NCBI RefSeq assembly: GCF_019249215.1
Contig: NZ_JAESDI010000004.1
Span: 248,001-312,000 of the forward strand
From: Alteromonas lipotrueae
GTDB lineage: Bacteria; Pseudomonadota; Gammaproteobacteria; Enterobacterales; Alteromonadaceae
Length of the DNA: 64,000 nt
Direction: 5' to 3'
Of the stretch, positions 63,901 through 64,000 are shown in pieces. How positions within the stretch are numbered: position 1 is the stretch's first letter; each line of letters begins with the position of its first letter. The notes beneath the pieces are model-generated. The model had not been told where the DNA came from, made no database searches, and saw nothing but the letters and a program-made list of their open reading frames with translations. A program made the translations under genes and the position numbers.

Positions 63901-64000
63901 ACATTAGATAGCACCCCTGCTGTACCGTTACGTAACCGCACACCGTTAGTCTTGTCAGCACTTACAATCGTGACGTTAGAAACAGTCGGTTTGGTAAGTG
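60912..64000 (-). CDS. Multi-module beta-helix surface or secreted protein (5' end outside window)
   Basis: At least 1029 codons, open to the right edge; the first Met-like codon in the window (63941) is inside a repeat and not a start. The sequence consists of modules of about 439 residues (1317 nt) repeated with high protein similarity: two full copies and the end of a third. Each has TDKPVYxL, LTNDAxWLIKGR, IGQWGGLV, LNGISFAGxGSGTEV, NLDDGVEFFGG, GDDSLDWSFGW, EADNNEDNP, GVRLRNGTAG, NCLRVNG, VACE and FGSDxIG blocks, closing with GAFDGExNW. Short beta-turn stacks and Asp/Asn/Gly richness suggest a right-handed beta-helix, possibly Ca2+-binding. Similar proteins are common beside TonB-dependent receptors in Bacteroidota. 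The signal sequence must lie upstream. Confidence 0.8.
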   Translation of the reverse strand, partial: LTKPTVSNVTIVSADKTNGVRLRNGTAGVLSNVVVTGSTLAANCLRVNGDESIANAESGELSITNSVVACETPANNFGSDEIGGDSTQAWFEGQTGNSVLTPSELLFEDNGYFPTSASPLANSGNYIGAFDPAGEDWTTGWTVGVNGGFPTDIQTAFEQGLATDVSANFPELTDKPVYELAEDTTLTSDVTLTNDAYWLIKGRLAVGNDNADNAVLYIEQGTTVFGEEGDDFLVVRRGSQIEAAGTANAPITFTSVQDLTGQETSIGQWGGLVLLGNAPTNLCNTGDDSDTSDAELAACGVAAEGDAGLYGGADAEDNSGTLRYIVVKHAGRALAAGDELNGISFAGIGSGTEVEFIQVHQNLDDGVEFFGGTVSVRNIVLTDIGDDSLDWSFGWTGNAQNVYIQQSAAGGDNAIEADNNEDNPAWLPLTSPTISNVTIVGADDTNGVRLRNGTAGAVRNLVVTGGVDYKNCLRVNGAESIANAESGALSVENSMVACETANNFGSDEIGGETTQAWFTGQTGNSVQTADALMLSTDGFTPRSGSPLLGAGVDMSAESDFFTSTDYIGAFDGENNWMDGWTVAVNDSIPSDVTNAFEQGLATDVSGSFAAITDKPVYQLAADTIFTADVSLTNDAHWLIKGRTAVGNDNADNATLYIQRGTTVFGEDGDDFLVVRRGSKMEASGTATLPITFTSSEDMTGGETTIGQWGGLVILGNAPTNLCNTGDDDATSDAELASCGVSAEGDAGLYGGADAEDSSGTFRYVIVKHAGKALAAGDELNGISFAGVGSGTEVDFIQVHENLDDGVEFFGGSVNVSHLVLTAIGDDSLDWSFGWTGKAQYVLIKQGLNGGDNAFEADNNEDNPTWTPLTTPTVSNVTIIGSTETNGVRLRNGTAGTIKNLVVTGGVDYKNCLRVNGDESIANAADASLTVTHSTVACESTSAFGSDVIGTATTQEWFEAQDGNTVVADIDALSFDDATGYVPSSDSALLGSGFDASTLDSFFDSTDYKGAFDGEANWTLGWVTVGLED

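Noticed and set aside
63941-64000. Met/Val codon at 63941 as start of the beta-helix protein
   Set aside because: Upstream in-frame codons to the window edge continue the repeat (TKPTVSNVTIV, then TNG), matching the other modules, so the gene is cut by the window.
1-64000. Mobile elements, prophage genes, CRISPR arrays, tRNA or rRNA genes
   Set aside because: No transposase, integrase of phage type, repeat-spacer pattern or structured RNA gene was seen; the only tyrosine recombinase is the housekeeping XerD.

Overview
The window is chromosomal DNA of a marine gammaproteobacterium, most likely an Alteromonas-type member of the Alteromonadaceae. This is inferred from gene order and protein similarity judged by eye; no database search was run. 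GC content is moderate. No rRNA, tRNA, insertion sequence, prophage or CRISPR array was seen. Both ends cut genes: rapZ on the left lacks its start, and a long beta-helix repeat protein on the right runs past base 64000.

Layout. 1-2.5 kb: end of the rpoN/PTS-Ntr operon (rapZ, NPr), then the Mg2+ channel gene mgtE. 2.5-6.3 kb: three minus-strand genes, namely an odd soluble double-Cache protein with an MCP-like core, an AraC-type regulator and a small tRNA-binding protein. 6.4-11.6 kb: housekeeping operons on the minus strand (sspA-sspB, petABC for the cytochrome bc1 complex, rplM-rpsI), each closed by a clear hairpin terminator. 11.9-13.5 kb: an orphan solute-binding protein and a TPR protein. 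13.5-25.1 kb, minus strand: rlmD-relA-mazG, recO-pdxJ-acpS, recJ and djlA-xerD-dsbC, in the classical gammaproteobacterial order. 25.5-32.2 kb, plus strand: lptD-surA-pdxA-rsmA-apaG-apaH, divergent from djlA. 32.4-34.4 kb: a transmembrane chemoreceptor with a probable FliA promoter. 34.5-43.3 kb, minus strand: lysC, a DUF192 protein, acnB, an exported ATP-dependent DNA ligase and a second, divergent AcnB-type aconitase. 43.8-52.7 kb: PQQ-type sugar dehydrogenase, a small membrane protein, FadD-like ligase, a hybrid kinase/HD-GYP pair and a PagL-like lipid A deacylase. 52.9-64 kb, minus strand: a TonB2/TtpC-type energy-transduction operon (DUF3450, ttpC, exbB, exbD, tonB, TPR) preceded by a TonB-dependent receptor and a multi-module beta-helix protein.

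The last region is the most interesting. The six-gene TonB operon has its own promoter with a near-consensus Pho box exactly 10 bp upstream of a -10 element, which suggests that a dedicated TonB machine, its receptor and a large surface or secreted beta-helix protein form a phosphate-starvation uptake system. A second, weaker Pho-box-like promoter with the same -10 hexamer lies before mgtE. Other points worth following are a 17-bp tandem repeat array in the leader of the second aconitase, a motif shared with the first aconitase leader, and the cytoplasmic Cache protein carrying a degenerate chemoreceptor tip.
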